Positions 8,760-17,928 of a DNA stretch of 64,000 nucleotides are shown one piece after another (positions within the stretch are counted from its first letter, which is position 1; each line of letters starts with the position of its first letter). Made by a program: the position numbers and the translations under genes. The notes under the pieces were generated by a model. The model was given only the letters and a program-made list of their open reading frames with translations, ran no database searches and was not told the DNA's origin. The DNA is from Gammaproteobacteria bacterium UBA2675. GTDB taxonomy: Bacteria > Pseudomonadota > Gammaproteobacteria > Pseudomonadales > Pseudohongiellaceae. The stretch is from contig DEMH01000015.1 of assembly GCA_002354805.1 (NCBI GenBank), positions 62,001 to 126,000 of the forward strand, in the 5' to 3' direction.

Positions 8760-8806
8760 CGCAACCCGGCATCATTGGCCAGGCCATGCAACTTTATGTG
8801 GTTGAT

Positions 8807-9943
8807 TCAGGGATTGACTGAATACTTGGTGAACGCACCACCAGCCTGGCTTAGTGAGTTGGGTCCTTCCGCAGCATAGACGTTGCCATCTGCATCGACA
8901 GCCACACCTTCACCTGCTGTACCCTGGTACACGCGATCTTCGCGCTCAAAGGGCGGTATGAATCCAGTCACGTGGTCATGATCGATATGGCCGATACGGA
9001 CACCATTACGCCAGCCAACGTGGTTGGTCGGGCTTGATTCTGAATCAATCGCGTAAAGCATGTCGTCATCGGTGATAAAAATACCACTGACCCGACTGAA
9101 CATGTATCGGGACTCCAGGTAGTTGCCATCCTGGTCGAATATCTCGAGTCGATGATTGCCGCGATCTGCCACCCACAAACGGCCCTGGGAATCAAAATCC
9201 AGCGCATGTGGCGTACGGAATTCCCCGTGGCGAACCCCAATCTGTCCCCATTGTTTGATGAAGGTGCCATCGGGCGCAAACTTCATCACGCGTGCTGTCT
9301 GGCCATTGGCTCTGCCTTCGGCCATGGCCTGGTTGGTGGTCATACCCTGGCCGCTATGTCCGTCGGACACATAGATGCTGCCGTCGGGACCAACCACCAC
9401 ATCGTTTGGCTGGTTAAAGTGTTGACCATCATTGCCAGTCTGCCCGGGAGTACCCAGGCTCATAAGCAACTCCCCAGTGGAGCTGAATTTATGCACCTGC
9501 TGGCCTTTGGTACCTTCATCGTTGGTAGCGAAGTCTGTGACCCAGACATTGCCTTCATCGTCAACGTGAATGCCATGCGGTGTTACCATGATGCCTCCGC
9601 CAAAGTTGGCCAGAACTTCACCGGTGTGGCGATCAAATTTAAAAATGGGATCGACCGGATTGGTATGGCAGTTGACCGGCACACCTGATCCGAAACTGCC
9701 GGCGCCGCAGCGTTCATAAGCCCAAATGTTTCCGTCAAAGGGATCAACGTCCACGCCTGCAGTAGACCCCCATTCGCGCCCGGCAGGCAGCTCACCCCAG
9801 TTGCGCGTCAGCACAGGATTGGGGTTGGGCAGACCTTCGCCAGTAATTGCATTGTCATAACTTGTGCTGAGATTGTTGCAGCCGGTGAGTAGGGCCAGTG
9901 CCAGACCAGCGCCTGCAAGGCCCGGTTTGATGGGATGTGTCAT
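8807..9943 (-). CDS. NHL-repeat lipoprotein, peptidyl-hydroxyglycine lyase-like
   Basis: A lipoprotein signal ends in the lipobox LLTGC with Cys22 as the acylated residue. The remaining 355 residues form NHL-type beta-propeller blades (PHGIHVDDEGNVWVTDF, PNDVVVGPDGSIYVSDGHSG, PHALDFDSQGRLWVADRGNH). The blade order and PHGIHVD/WVTD signatures resemble bacterial homologues of peptidyl-alpha-hydroxyglycine alpha-amidating lyase, though bacterial members have unproven activity. It is transcribed convergently with the cyclase gene. Confidence 0.82.
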   Translation of the reverse strand: MTHPIKPGLAGAGLALALLTGCNNLSTSYDNAITGEGLPNPNPVLTRNWGELPAGREWGSTAGVDVDPFDGNIWAYERCGAGSFGSGVPVNCHTNPVDPIFKFDRHTGEVLANFGGGIMVTPHGIHVDDEGNVWVTDFATNDEGTKGQQVHKFSSTGELLMSLGTPGQTGNDGQHFNQPNDVVVGPDGSIYVSDGHSGQGMTTNQAMAEGRANGQTARVMKFAPDGTFIKQWGQIGVRHGEFRTPHALDFDSQGRLWVADRGNHRLEIFDQDGNYLESRYMFSRVSGIFITDDDMLYAIDSESSPTNHVGWRNGVRIGHIDHDHVTGFIPPFEREDRVYQGTAGEGVAVDADGNVYAAEGPNSLSQAGGAFTKYSVNP

Positions 9944-10043
9944 GGGTGCTCCTTGTTATTATCGTGTCCTGCATTGATTGGGTGGGGTACTGCCATGAAG
10001 CCCCAAGCATACTACCCCCGGTGTACGGGTCAACCCAAGCGTG

Positions 10044-11981
10044 TCAACGGCGGCCTGTTGAGGATTGCTGCAGGGCCCAGAGCAATAGTCGCTGCTCCAG
10101 CCTGTCCATGATGCTATGTGGCTTTTCCAGATTCATCCGCTGCAATAGTGGCTGCCAGCCCTGACGATTTGCTGGTCGCAACAAAGCCGATGCGATGGTT
10201 TGCCATTTGCCAGCAGTAGTATCGGTCGCGGACTTGAGGGTCTGCAGCGCACGACTTAGCTCCAGCTCTTCATCGGTGAAATCATGACCAAACGGGTAGG
10301 GTGGGAACAGGCCTTCCAGGGATTGATCTTCAGCAAGTGCCTTGATTGCCTCTGGAGTATTGCCCTGCCAATGCGGTGGTGGGGCAAAGTCAGGGTGAAT
10401 CTTGCCAGCGTCTTTGGCCTGTTGCAGCAGCTCATGCTGAAATTGCGCATCGGCCAGGCCGATCAGTCGGGTATAGACTTCCTGCTCGGGTTGGCCGCGC
10501 AGATCAGCAATGCCGTACTCGGTAATTACAATGTCGCGCAGGTGGCGGGGTATTGTGCAATGCGCGTAATTGAACAGGATATTGGAAACCGTTTTGCCCT
10601 TGTCTTGTCTGGTACTGCGCAGTGTGATGATGGAGCGTGCGCCGGCTAACTCATGAGCCATAGCAACAAAATTGTATTGACCACCAACGCCAGAAATAAT
10701 GCGCCCATCTTCAAGTCCGTCGGAAATAACCGCGCCATTTAATGTGCACATCATGGCGGAATTTATGAACCGGCCATGATCGCGCTGCGACATCTTCAGC
10801 CGCTGATCTCCCAGGCGATGATCGAACAGATCATTGATGAAGTTGACGCTGGTCATGCAGATTTTCTCACGCAGCTCATCAGGAAGCTCGCGCAGACGCT
10901 GATAAAAACGACGGGAACCCAGAAAGAAACCGCCATGCATCAGCGTGGCGACGGCGTCATCAGCCTCTCGGCTGGCGACTTCACGTTTCAGTACACCTGC
11001 ATCAAGCAGATCGATAAATCCCTCTGTCATCATTTCGCTACAGCCATAAAGACCTGCCGTGAAAGCTTGAGTTCCGCCGACGTCGCAGGCAAAGGGGAAG
11101 CGCTGGGCGACCGCCAGAGTCCGGTATAACTGCAGCCACTGCTGATTATTACTGTGACGCTGGATCGCCTGGTAGATGAGACCTGTCCCCAGTGAGCCTA
11201 TACCCAGCTGCAGCGTGCCGCCATCGCGCAGCAGGGTGCTGGCGTAAAAACCGATGAGGTGGTCCTGGGCACTGAGTGCCATGTTGGGGACAGAGAACAG
11301 GGGATAGTCATGCTGCGGCGAGTCAATTACAACATCGAACTGATCCTGGTTGACCAGAGCATCACGGGTCATGTACGGAAGTTCCCGGTTTGTTTCAGCG
11401 ACCAATGCGGTCGGCGTGCCATCCTGGGCGCGCTGTTCAAGCAGAGGAATCAGGTCCAGTGTCAGGTCTGGATTACCACTCAGACTGAATGCCTTGGAAT
11501 CACCTGATGGGTCGGGTGACACCAGTTGCGCAATGACGTTCATGCCCTGTGCCATCAGGTCGCGAACCGCGTGGGTGTAATTGGTACACACGTAATCACG
11601 TTGTTGCTGCGGCTGATCAACGAAGTTGCCCGCCTGGAAAAAGAATTCGGATACCCTGACATTTTCCGGCAGCTTGCCGGTGGCTGCATCGCGGGCATAC
11701 TCAAGTTCGGGAATGTCACCGTAAAGACGCTCTAAAAAAGGCTTGAGAAAGCGACGCTCCATGGATGAGGAAGCCTCCGGCGCCTGCAGCGAGAGACCGG
11801 TGACAATATGCAGGGAGATGCTTGAGTCACGGCATGCGCGTTGATAGATGGCGTTGGCAAAATGCAGGGGTTTGCCAATGCCCAGTGGCAGGCCAAGCAC
11901 GACGCGAGGGCCCACGCGTTCCAGGACGGCGTCCACAGCGGCCTCGGCATCTTGTGACCATTGTGGCCTTGCTGTTGTCAT
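10044..11981 (-). CDS. Acetyl-CoA hydrolase/transferase family protein
   Basis: A 645-residue member of the family I CoA-transferase/acetyl-CoA hydrolase group. VVLGLPLGIGKPLHFANAI is near the N-terminus, LQLGIGSLGTGLIYQAI is in the middle, and the typical C-terminal signature VITEYGIADLRGQ lies at about residues 484-496. It is longer than the 430-residue 4-hydroxybutyrate CoA-transferases because of insertions and a C-terminal helical tail. It should move CoA between short acyl groups or hydrolyse acyl-CoA; the substrate is not determined by sequence. It is transcribed divergently from the gene at 12086. Confidence 0.88.
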   Translation of the reverse strand: MTTARPQWSQDAEAAVDAVLERVGPRVVLGLPLGIGKPLHFANAIYQRACRDSSISLHIVTGLSLQAPEASSSMERRFLKPFLERLYGDIPELEYARDAATGKLPENVRVSEFFFQAGNFVDQPQQQRDYVCTNYTHAVRDLMAQGMNVIAQLVSPDPSGDSKAFSLSGNPDLTLDLIPLLEQRAQDGTPTALVAETNRELPYMTRDALVNQDQFDVVIDSPQHDYPLFSVPNMALSAQDHLIGFYASTLLRDGGTLQLGIGSLGTGLIYQAIQRHSNNQQWLQLYRTLAVAQRFPFACDVGGTQAFTAGLYGCSEMMTEGFIDLLDAGVLKREVASREADDAVATLMHGGFFLGSRRFYQRLRELPDELREKICMTSVNFINDLFDHRLGDQRLKMSQRDHGRFINSAMMCTLNGAVISDGLEDGRIISGVGGQYNFVAMAHELAGARSIITLRSTRQDKGKTVSNILFNYAHCTIPRHLRDIVITEYGIADLRGQPEQEVYTRLIGLADAQFQHELLQQAKDAGKIHPDFAPPPHWQGNTPEAIKALAEDQSLEGLFPPYPFGHDFTDEELELSRALQTLKSATDTTAGKWQTIASALLRPANRQGWQPLLQRMNLEKPHSIMDRLEQRLLLWALQQSSTGRR

Positions 11982-12085
11982 TCCGTGCTCCTGTGTTGAA
12001 CAAGCCGAATGGCTAGTAGCCGATATTGACTGGTTTGGAGTATCTTTGATCCTGTCTTAAGAACTATAACAATGAGGAACGAGGG

Positions 12086-13138
12086 ATGTCTGCCCTGATA
12101 CTTAATACCTTGACGCTAATCTCTATTATCCTGCTAATGGTTGCCAGCTCGGCTGTCTATGCCCAGGAGGATAGCGGGCTGGAATCCATCCTTCGCCCTG
12201 TACTTCGTTATCCTCCTTCACTTGAGAACCAGGATGAGGAGGGCATGGTGCTTGTGCGATATATGGTGGATCAGGAGGGCAAGGTATTTGAGCCAAGTAT
12301 CTATCGGTCGACTGGCCACCCCGCCTTTCAGGAGGAAGCATTAAAGGCTGTGGCATCCAGTCGTTGGAGACCAGCGGTAAAAGATGGCCAGCCGGTGATG
12401 AACGCAGCGTTCTTCTTGGCTGTATTCTACGACACAGATGAGGATCCTTCCGTAAATTTTGCATTTCGGCGTCGCTATGATGCGGTGGTTGCCGCCATTG
12501 CTGAAGACAATCAGCAGCAAGCGGCGCAGCTGTTGGAAGAACTTGAGAGTTATCCCGTTGCCACTAACTTCGAGCACGTGCTTCTGAATCTCACTCGTTA
12601 CGGCTACTACCGTAAATACGGCGGCAATGAGCTGCAACTTATGCAATACCTGGATGCGGTATTGTTTTTTGAGTCCAGTTACCGGTCGAGCGGGACAACG
12701 AAGCTGGCTGCTGATTCCATGCCAGCTGATGTTCTTGCCATGGCACGTCGAAATTTGTTTATGCTTCAGATTAACAATCGCCGCTATGTCGAGGCACTGA
12801 AGACTTATGCGTTAATGCTGGAAGGAGGGCAGGATGTGAGTGAGTTCGAGACGGCGTCGGATCGCATCCTTGCACTCACCCAGGATGATTCCGCTTATGT
12901 AGTCGCAGATGTAGTGCCGGATAGCGGCTCGTGGAATATTCTTGTTGCCAAGCGAGGCTTCTACGTTGAAAGCCCTGACGGTGGAATCACGGAAATCAAA
13001 CTGCGATGTCTTCATAACATACAGACTTTTCAATACAGCGAAGCTGCGGAATACCGGATTCCCGCATCCTGGGCCAACTGCAGCCTGGAGATAAAAGGCA
13101 GCCCAGGCGCTCAGGTTCACCTGGAGCAGTATGGCTGA
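12086..13138 (+). CDS. Exported protein with TonB C-terminal-like domain
   Basis: A signal peptide (residues 1-28, SAVYA/Q) is followed directly by a TonB_C-like domain at about residues 35-118: LRYPPSLENQDEEGMVLVRY, VDQEGKVFEPSIYRSTGHP and ALKAVASSRWRPAVKDGQPV. A 230-residue region follows, helical and TPR-like up to about 270 and then beta-rich. Normal TonB has an N-terminal membrane helix, a proline-rich span and this domain at the end. Here the anchor and linker are missing, so it cannot transduce energy in the usual way. GAGGAACGAGGG just before the ATG supports the start. Confidence 0.75.
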   Translation: MSALILNTLTLISIILLMVASSAVYAQEDSGLESILRPVLRYPPSLENQDEEGMVLVRYMVDQEGKVFEPSIYRSTGHPAFQEEALKAVASSRWRPAVKDGQPVMNAAFFLAVFYDTDEDPSVNFAFRRRYDAVVAAIAEDNQQQAAQLLEELESYPVATNFEHVLLNLTRYGYYRKYGGNELQLMQYLDAVLFFESSYRSSGTTKLAADSMPADVLAMARRNLFMLQINNRRYVEALKTYALMLEGGQDVSEFETASDRILALTQDDSAYVVADVVPDSGSWNILVAKRGFYVESPDGGITEIKLRCLHNIQTFQYSEAAEYRIPASWANCSLEIKGSPGAQVHLEQYG

Positions 13139-13210
13139 TCCTCTTAATTCGCATTACTGACAAGGATATGTTACACAGGAAGCGAAGGATCAATGAACCA
13201 AGGAGGTGTT

Positions 13211-13381
13211 ATGAGCAACTTGCTGCGAAAGAGTTGGGAAAGTCACCGCAATCGTTTAACTGCCTTTGCAGGCTTGATTCTGAGTGTCGGACTGGCCGGT
13301 TGCGCCTCGTCCAATGACGGCCTTGAGGCGCCGTCCTACGCAACCATGTGGGACAACGACAGCTATCGCGATAATATGTAA
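13211..13381 (+). CDS. Small lipoprotein, 56 aa
   Basis: The product has a basic N-terminus (MSNLLRKSWESHRNR), a hydrophobic core and a lipobox VGLAGC, followed by about 25 polar residues ending DNDSYRDNM. The start at 13211 is preferred because AAGGAGGTG at 13199-13207 is a near-perfect Shine-Dalgarno; an in-frame ATG at 13193 would add six residues. The mature part is too short for an enzyme. It lies 72 bp after the TonB-like gene and ends just before a strong hairpin. Confidence 0.75.
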   Translation: MSNLLRKSWESHRNRLTAFAGLILSVGLAGCASSNDGLEAPSYATMWDNDSYRDNM

Positions 13382-13403
13382 TTTTTGAATCGATAGTTGT
13401 GTG

Positions 13404-13436
13404 ACTCAGCCAGAGCAGTTTTTGCTCTGGCTGAGT
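13404..13436. terminator. Perfect 14-bp hairpin between convergent genes
   Basis: ACTCAGCCAGAGCA (13404-13417) and TGCTCTGGCTGAGT (13423-13436) pair perfectly around a 5-nt loop. It lies between the small lipoprotein gene and the end of btuB, so it can serve both strands. No T run follows on either side, so classic intrinsic termination is not certain; RNA 3'-end protection is another possibility. Confidence 0.6.
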
Positions 13437-13456
13437 GTGAATCATCAGCCAGTAAA

Positions 13457-15391
13457 CTAGAACTGATATCGTGTCGTCAGCAGGGCAGTACGACCGTAGG
13501 TGTTGTAGCCGTCCACCACCTGATAATCCCTGTCAAAAAGATTGCCGATCTTGAGCTGTAAACGCAGATCGTTTATCAGCTGATATTCCATGACAAGATC
13601 GAATACGGCACTGCTGTCCACGGAAGACGTGCCAAATGTCACTGGATCAACGTCCTTCTGTTTGCCACGCAGATGCCAGTCCAGTCCCACTTCAAGCTTC
13701 TGGAAACTTCGTGAAATGCCGGCGCTGAGGGTTTGATTGGGGCGGCGCAGTAATTCCTGACCCGTATCGCGGTTCTCGTGATCCAGCAGGGTCAGCGCTG
13801 CATTGGCCTGCCAGCCCAACCATTCGCCCTGAAGGCTGAGTTCCAGTCCGTTGATCAGAGCGCTTTCAACATTGGCTAATGTTGTAAAGCTTGCGTCGGT
13901 GGCGATGAGGTTTTTGATTTCATTTCTGAAGGCATTGACGGACCAGTTAACGCTGCTGTTAGTGCCACGGAGGCCAAGCTCAAGGTTGCTTGAAGTTTCA
14001 GGCTGCAGGTCGGGATTCCCATAGAAGAAAAATGCCGGGAAATCGACGTAAAGATCTACCAGTGTCGGGGCCTTGAACGCCGTACTGTAGGATGCCCAGA
14101 GCTGCATCCTTGCACCCAGGTCGGTGCCTATGGCGGCTTTGCCAGTTGTCTTGCCTCCGAACTGTTCATTGTCATCGTAACGCAGTGAAAGTGTTGTGTG
14201 CAGGCTGTTGCTGTCGCGCGGGAATTCACTGTGAATGACGGCGAATGCGGCACTGTTGTCGCGACTGGTGTCGCTTTGTGTCGCTCCGCTGGACAGGTAC
14301 AGCAACTCTTCTGATTCAAAGTCAGCACCCAGCACCAGCGCATGTTCACCAAGTTCGATGTGGTTCTGCCAGTTGACGGAGTCCCGCTCTGTGCGGCTTT
14401 GTGAGCCAAACGTACTCCGGTTGATGCTTTCATCATCAAAACGTGCCAGCTGGATATCACTTTGCCATTGTGCTGTGACTGGCAGGCTCAGCCCGATACT
14501 GGCAGTCTGGGCATCGCTGTTATTGATACCGCCGTCGTACACCAGCTCGGATTCTGTCCAATAGTAGCCACCGCGCAATGTCGCACCACTGGTGAATTCG
14601 TGGGCGATTGAAACGTCGGCGGCGTTATTGTCATAGGCGCTGCGACGGGTGCTCGGCGTTGGCGTGTGGATCGGACGAATGCCATCAGTCTCATGATGGG
14701 CCACGTTGAGCGACAGCGATGTGTTATTGATTCGGGTACTAATACTGCCATTGGTATTGAAGGTTGATTCAGTGCCAGCAGCCACACTGACACTGCCATT
14801 CATGCCTGGTTCCACAGATCGATTGACAGCCTGCTTGGTGAAAATCTGAATAACACCACCAATCGCATCGGCGCCATACAGGCTTGACTGTGGTCCGCGC
14901 ACGATCTCAATACGCTCAATTTGCGCGACCGGAATATTCTCCAGCCTGGCAAACCCTTCGCTGGCTGTGTTCGCCTTGACGCCGTCAATCAGTATTAGAG
15001 TGTGGTCAGAATTGGTGCCACGCATGAACAGGCTGGTCTGGGTTCCCTGGCCGCCGGTGCGCGCCATCTGGATGCCAGGCGAACCGCTCAGCAGGTCAAA
15101 CAGGCTGACTGCCTGCGAGGCTTCAATGTCTTCCAGCGTAAAAACGGTGCTGGCAGCCAGTGTTTCGTTCAGAGGCTGGCTCATGCGGTTGGCAGTGACG
15201 ATGACTTCCTGAGTCTGTTGATCAGCGGACTCGTTAACGGGAGTCTCCTGACTGGCCGCGGCCACCGTCGCAAGCGGCAGTGCGGTACACAGCAGGCCAG
15301 CGTAGCCCATAAGGGCGGCAGCGCTGCGCGGTGTTTGTATGTTTGTGGTGTTGTCTTGAGGAGTCTTGTTAGGCGTGTTCTTGTAAATCAT
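13457..15391 (-). CDS. btuB: Vitamin B12 TonB-dependent receptor BtuB
   Basis: Outer-membrane receptor for cobalamin uptake. An N-terminal signal region (residues 1-47) is followed by the TonB box EVIVTANR (62-69). The plug domain has LFMRGTNSDHTLILIDGVKA and IERIEIVRGPQSSLYGADAI, then IGGVIQIFT. A 22-strand-type barrel ends in aromatic residues (LLTTRYQF). The 644-residue length fits BtuB. The cobalamin riboswitch in the 5' leader supports the B12 assignment more strongly than the receptor sequence alone. Confidence 0.92.
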   Translation of the reverse strand: MIYKNTPNKTPQDNTTNIQTPRSAAALMGYAGLLCTALPLATVAAASQETPVNESADQQTQEVIVTANRMSQPLNETLAASTVFTLEDIEASQAVSLFDLLSGSPGIQMARTGGQGTQTSLFMRGTNSDHTLILIDGVKANTASEGFARLENIPVAQIERIEIVRGPQSSLYGADAIGGVIQIFTKQAVNRSVEPGMNGSVSVAAGTESTFNTNGSISTRINNTSLSLNVAHHETDGIRPIHTPTPSTRRSAYDNNAADVSIAHEFTSGATLRGGYYWTESELVYDGGINNSDAQTASIGLSLPVTAQWQSDIQLARFDDESINRSTFGSQSRTERDSVNWQNHIELGEHALVLGADFESEELLYLSSGATQSDTSRDNSAAFAVIHSEFPRDSNSLHTTLSLRYDDNEQFGGKTTGKAAIGTDLGARMQLWASYSTAFKAPTLVDLYVDFPAFFFYGNPDLQPETSSNLELGLRGTNSSVNWSVNAFRNEIKNLIATDASFTTLANVESALINGLELSLQGEWLGWQANAALTLLDHENRDTGQELLRRPNQTLSAGISRSFQKLEVGLDWHLRGKQKDVDPVTFGTSSVDSSAVFDLVMEYQLINDLRLQLKIGNLFDRDYQVVDGYNTYGRTALLTTRYQF

Positions 15392-15514
15392 TGTGCAATC
15401 TCACCCGAGTGCGTCATGTAAAATCACGCAGGCAGAGATGGCGGCAACAGAAAGAACCACGGGCAGGCCGGGGGATGCGTCTTTCCGCAGCACTGCCCTC
15501 CGCAGCGTGTCGTT

Positions 15515-15718
15515 GGCATCAGGCCGGTCTCCGGGCTTGCAAGTCATAATCGTCCGAAACAGAACGTTATCAAGCTGTATCGCCTTCCCGTCAGTATGGC
15601 CGTTTGGCAGCTTCTGACAGTGGCATTGTGATACAGCTTACTTGCTTACCGTTGCGGGGGCAGCGTTGGCATTGACCTGATTGTGCGTCGCACCAACTTC
15701 CCGTTTAATTCCGAGGTC
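15515..15718 (-). promoter_or_regulatory. Cobalamin riboswitch upstream of btuB
   Basis: Read on the minus strand, this leader holds the B12-box core GCTGCCCCCGCAAC (15651-15664), the upstream GGGAAGTTGGTG element (15691-15702), and the 3' signature AGCCCGGAGACCGGCCTG (15520-15537), in the order and spacing of the cobalamin aptamer. About 125 nt separate it from the btuB start codon, enough for an expression platform. Cobalamin binding should repress btuB. Confidence 0.92.
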
Positions 15719-15878
15719 AACGAGGACCAAAGAACACCTGAAGCGGCGCCAATGTTAGGTGAATGCAGCGCATTAGGCAAATTGAATCGCAGATGCCTTG
15801 CGCCGGCAAAGACGCCAGGCTTGACGTCCATCCGGTTGACATCGGAAACTGAATGTTCATCTATCTGTCGGAGCGAGC

Positions 15879-16832
15879 ATGAAAAACAACAACATCTCAA
15901 TGCATGGCGTGTCGCGATCAATCGCCCTGGTGGTGGGGCTGATGGTGGCATCCACCGTCATGGCCCAGGACTGGGTGCCGTCGCGTTTCGGTGCCGATGA
16001 TCGTATTGGCGCTGCCAACTATCTGAATAGTGATCTGGTACTGCAGGCGGCAGAGCTGATCAGTACTGGTAAAGTCTACTCGCTGGGCGTGGAGACCGCT
16101 GAAAACTCGCCTGCCTATGGCAATCGCAGTTACAACATCGATATTGTCAGCGCCAGCAGTCAAATTCCGGTCGGTGCCGATGTGGTAACTTCCAACGATG
16201 AACGCGTCAGCACCAGCTTTGGTATTGGTTCGCAGCTTGATGGTCTCGGCCATCTTGGGATCGGCCACCAGTACTACAATGGTCTGACCACCGAGCAGAT
16301 TGTTGCCGACGATGGTCTGTCACAGCTTGGCACCCACAATGTCCCACCCATCGTGACCCGTGGCGTGCTGATCGATATGACTGAGCACTTTAGCGTTGAT
16401 ATGGTCAGTGAGGGCACGGCCTTCAATCGCGCCGAAATAGACGCGGCTGCCGAGGCGCAGGGCATAGAGATACGCCAGGGAGACGTTGTGCTCTTTCACA
16501 CTGGCTGGATGCAGTTGCTTGGTGTGGATGATCAGCGCTTTATATCCGCCCAGCCCGGCCCGGGCGTTGAAGGTGCGGAATATCTGGCCAGTCTGGGCGT
16601 TGTTGCGATAGGCGCTGATACTCCTGCGCTGGAGGTCATCCCCTTTGAAGACCCGGCCCGTGCCTTTGCCGTGCATCAGACGCTGCTTGCCAAGCAGGGC
16701 GTGTACATACTGGAAAGCATGAATACAGCGGAGCTTGCTGCGGATGGCGTCCAGGAGTTCATGTTTGTGCTGGGTCAGCCGCGCTTCAAAGGTGCCGTGC
16801 AGGTGGTGGTGAATCCGATCGCCATACGCTAA
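15879..16832 (+). CDS. Exported cyclase-family (kynurenine formamidase-like) hydrolase
   Basis: A signal peptide ending near residue 29 (STVMA/Q) precedes a cyclase/kynurenine-formamidase-like domain. The metal motif reads SQLDGLGHLG, giving Gln119, Asp121 and His125; in classical members the first position is His, but a Q-D-x-x-x-H subfamily exists. GDVVLFHTGW and GPGVEGAEYLASLGVVAIGADTPALE are the usual later motifs. Length is 317 residues. It probably hydrolyses a cyclic amide, lactone or related ring in the periplasm; the substrate is unknown. Confidence 0.85.
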   Translation: MKNNNISMHGVSRSIALVVGLMVASTVMAQDWVPSRFGADDRIGAANYLNSDLVLQAAELISTGKVYSLGVETAENSPAYGNRSYNIDIVSASSQIPVGADVVTSNDERVSTSFGIGSQLDGLGHLGIGHQYYNGLTTEQIVADDGLSQLGTHNVPPIVTRGVLIDMTEHFSVDMVSEGTAFNRAEIDAAAEAQGIEIRQGDVVLFHTGWMQLLGVDDQRFISAQPGPGVEGAEYLASLGVVAIGADTPALEVIPFEDPARAFAVHQTLLAKQGVYILESMNTAELAADGVQEFMFVLGQPRFKGAVQVVVNPIAIR

Positions 16833-16865
16833 GCTGATCGCCATAACTTACAGGGAGAGACCCAG

Positions 16866-17225
16866 ATGACCGCGAAATACTCCAGCCATCCGGCCATGTT
16901 CAAGAATAATCCGATTGGCTTTGTAATTTCAGTGTTGCTGATTCCGGTGTTTGGCGTCGGCATCCTCATTCTGCTGTGGTGGTATCTGCAGACCAAGGCA
17001 GCGCGACTGACAGTGACAGATACCGAGATCATTTATGAAACCGGGTTGCTGAACAAAGAGCACTCCGAAGTGAGTCTGCAAAGCATACGGACAGTGCGAG
17101 TCAAACAGAGTTTCTTCGATCGCATATTTGGCGTAGGCACCATCGCCATCTACACTGCCGGGGACAATCCTGAAATCATCGCCAAGGGCATGCCGGACCC
17201 AAATCGGATCAGAGAGCTGGTCTGA
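16866..17225 (+). CDS. Bacterial PH-domain (YdbS/bPH2-like) membrane protein
   Basis: A 119-residue protein with a membrane hairpin (about residues 13-42, FVISVLLIPVFGVGILILLW) followed by the bPH2 segment LTVTDTEIIYETGLLNKEHS and EVSLQSIRTVRVKQSFFDRI, then GVGTIAIYTAGDNPEI. GGGAGAGACCC supplies the ribosome site. The small membrane gene after it starts 2 bp downstream of the stop, so the two are probably co-transcribed. Confidence 0.85.
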   Translation: MTAKYSSHPAMFKNNPIGFVISVLLIPVFGVGILILLWWYLQTKAARLTVTDTEIIYETGLLNKEHSEVSLQSIRTVRVKQSFFDRIFGVGTIAIYTAGDNPEIIAKGMPDPNRIRELV

Positions 17226-17227
17226 TT

Positions 17228-17551
17228 ATGAAAGCGCCTCTGGGAGATACGGATAACAAGGATAAAAAAGAGTCGCGACGTGTCGCTGCAGTGCTGGTAT
17301 CGCTGCTTATCGTATTGGCAGTGGGGGTGCTGTTATTGTTGCCGAGTCTTTCCGATATCGTTGCGACGCAGCTTTCTCCGGGGGTCGGGCTGCGCACGGC
17401 AGCAATTATTGCATTTTTTGTGTCGGTCGTGCTGATGATAGTGTTTACACTGTCTTCCGGGGATGGTTTGATCGGAGAAGTGCAGTTTGTGATACCTGGC
17501 TTTTTGCTGTTTTTTGTCATTTTGTGGTTGATGATCGCCTGGATTTTCTAG
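17228..17551 (+). CDS. Small membrane protein, three helices, 107 aa
   Basis: A charged cytoplasmic N-terminus (KAPLGDTDNKDKKESRR) is followed by three hydrophobic helices at about residues 20-45, 56-77 and 88-107. The C-terminus runs straight into the last helix (LMIAWIF). No family recognised. It is tightly linked to the PH-domain gene. Confidence 0.65.
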   Translation: MKAPLGDTDNKDKKESRRVAAVLVSLLIVLAVGVLLLLPSLSDIVATQLSPGVGLRTAAIIAFFVSVVLMIVFTLSSGDGLIGEVQFVIPGFLLFFVILWLMIAWIF

Positions 17552-17586
17552 GCCATTTTTCAGTCGATCATCAAACGCTCAACACA

Positions 17587-17928
17587 CTAAAGAATTTCCC
17601 GGTGCACTTCCAGCACGGGTGCATCAATGTGCTGGGCAATTGCTTTTTCAATCTGATCCAGTCGTGCATTGATTTCAGAGGGCGTGCCACCCACAGTAAC
17701 AACACTCCATACTGCGCTGTCCAGGGCATCAAAATCGCCGCTTTCGGCAACGGCCACCTCGGGCTGTTTACCCCAGATTGAACGCATCGGCGCGAACACG
17801 CGTCGCTTCTCTTTTAAATCACTGACACCATACAGCTGAAAATGCAGAGACATGACACCAACCGGCACGGTGATGGCTGTTGGCACTGGCTGGCGGGCCG
17901 CCATAAGCTTGCGAAATGTTTCAGACAT
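17587..17928 (-). CDS. DUF503-type protein, YlxP-like
   Basis: 113 residues. VGVMSLHFQLYGVSDLKEKRR is followed by a long strand-helix pattern (AVAESGDFDALDSAVWSVVT) that fits the DUF503/YlxP ferredoxin-like fold. YlxP is often linked to ribosome maturation genes, but here the gene starts 8 bp inside the end of the YihY-family gene, suggesting coupled translation. The N-terminal 20 residues extend beyond the usual family start. Confidence 0.75.
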   Translation of the reverse strand: MSETFRKLMAARQPVPTAITVPVGVMSLHFQLYGVSDLKEKRRVFAPMRSIWGKQPEVAVAESGDFDALDSAVWSVVTVGGTPSEINARLDQIEKAIAQHIDAPVLEVHREIL

